A stretch of 5,122 bases of DNA from ZC4RG42 sp003242425 (GTDB lineage Bacteria; Pseudomonadota; Gammaproteobacteria; Burkholderiales; SG8-39): contig CALCIE010000069.1 in NCBI GenBank assembly GCA_937907425.1, forward strand, positions 1 through 5,122, given 5' to 3'. This document shows, one piece after another, positions 4,941-5,122 of the stretch (the first letter of the stretch is position 1; each line of letters starts with the position of its first letter). A program made the position numbers and the translations under genes. The notes under the pieces were generated by a model. It had not been told where the DNA came from and ran no database searches. It saw only the letters and a program-made list of their open reading frames with translations.

Positions 4941-5122
4941 GCGTGCCATCCCGATCCGTGATCCGCGCGGAGACATTTCCGCGCCGGATTATATCCCGCC
5001 GCTGGCCGCCGAAATTCCGGCCGAGCTGGCGGGTTTGCGCCTCGATCAGGCGCTCGCCCGGCTGTTCCCGCAGCATTCGCGCAGCCGGCTGCAGCACTGG
5101 ATGCGGGAAGGCCGGGTGAAGC
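4939..5122 (+). CDS. rluD: Ribosomal large subunit pseudouridine synthase RluD, N-terminal part
   Basis: Only the first 61 codons are present; the gene runs off the window. The visible part is a short N-terminal extension (1-30) followed by the start of an S4 RNA-binding domain: GLRLDQALARLFPQHSRSRL (32-51) and HWMREGRVK (53-61). This closely resembles the start of E. coli RluD (GQRLDQALAEMFPDYSRSRI), which makes pseudouridines in helix 69 of 23S rRNA. The catalytic domain is not in view, so RluA/RluC relatives cannot be excluded from sequence alone. The divergent bamD neighbour, the arrangement also seen in E. coli, strongly favours RluD. The ATG shares two bases with the bamD start codon. 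No other ATG, GTG or TTG in frame occurs before the S4 domain; a GTG at 4882 inside bamD is possible but less likely. Confidence 0.88.
   Translation, partial: MRAIPIRDPRGDISAPDYIPPLAAEIPAELAGLRLDQALARLFPQHSRSRLQHWMREGRVK
4988..4993 (-). promoter_or_regulatory. Putative -10 element of the bamD promoter inside rluD
   Basis: The minus strand reads TATAAT exactly, an AT-rich island in GC-rich coding sequence (codons for DYI of RluD). A transcript starting near 4981 would give a leader of about 40 nt before the ATG at 4940, with GGGATGG as a ribosome site. It would leave only about 5 nt before the ATG at 4976, arguing against that longer start. The -35 region at the usual spacing (AATTTC on the minus strand) is poor. 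Confidence 0.5.

Overview
The window looks like chromosomal DNA from a GC-rich Gram-negative proteobacterium, most likely a betaproteobacterium. Supporting signs are two lipoprotein signal peptides, an outer-membrane assembly gene (bamD) whose C-terminus ends in a PWW-type tail as I recall it in Neisseria ComL, and the divergent bamD/rluD pair, an arrangement also found in E. coli. No mobile element, CRISPR array, tRNA or rRNA is visible. The window is mostly housekeeping DNA with a few unusual local arrangements.

Left part (1-760, + strand): a promoter overlapped by a near-consensus Fur box drives a small cysteine-rich cytosolic DUF2325 protein. A 123-bp spacer with two consecutive hairpins follows. 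The second hairpin has the A-run/stem/T-run form of a factor-independent terminator and ends only 20 nt before the next start codon. That next gene encodes a small exported PepSY-like protein.

Middle (757-4132): a minus-strand NlpC/P60 lipoprotein (putative cell-wall hydrolase) converges on the PepSY-like gene, and the two stop codons interlock in a TTAA. Divergent from it, after a short intergenic region, is a two-gene unit. Its first gene is an exported, reduced secretin-like protein of 274 residues. Its second is a full-length DinG/YoaA-type iron-sulfur helicase (653 aa) that begins at a GTG within a GTGA overlap, so the two are probably translationally coupled.

Right part (4133-5122): bamD (outer-membrane lipoprotein of the BAM complex, minus strand) converges on the helicase gene with a 7-bp gap. 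At its other end its start codon overlaps that of rluD (23S rRNA pseudouridine synthase, + strand, cut by the window edge) inside a single CATG. Each gene's control signals must therefore lie in the other's coding sequence; a perfect TATAAT for bamD is visible inside rluD.

The genes do not form one pathway. Themes are iron response (Fur box, Fe-S helicase), the envelope (PepSY-like protein, NlpC/P60, secretin-like protein, BamD) and RNA/DNA maintenance (helicase, RluD). The least conventional items are the Fur-controlled DUF2325 gene, the hairpin-bearing leader of the PepSY-like gene, the truncated orphan secretin coupled to a helicase, and the start-on-start bamD/rluD overlap. I see no clear new multi-gene system.
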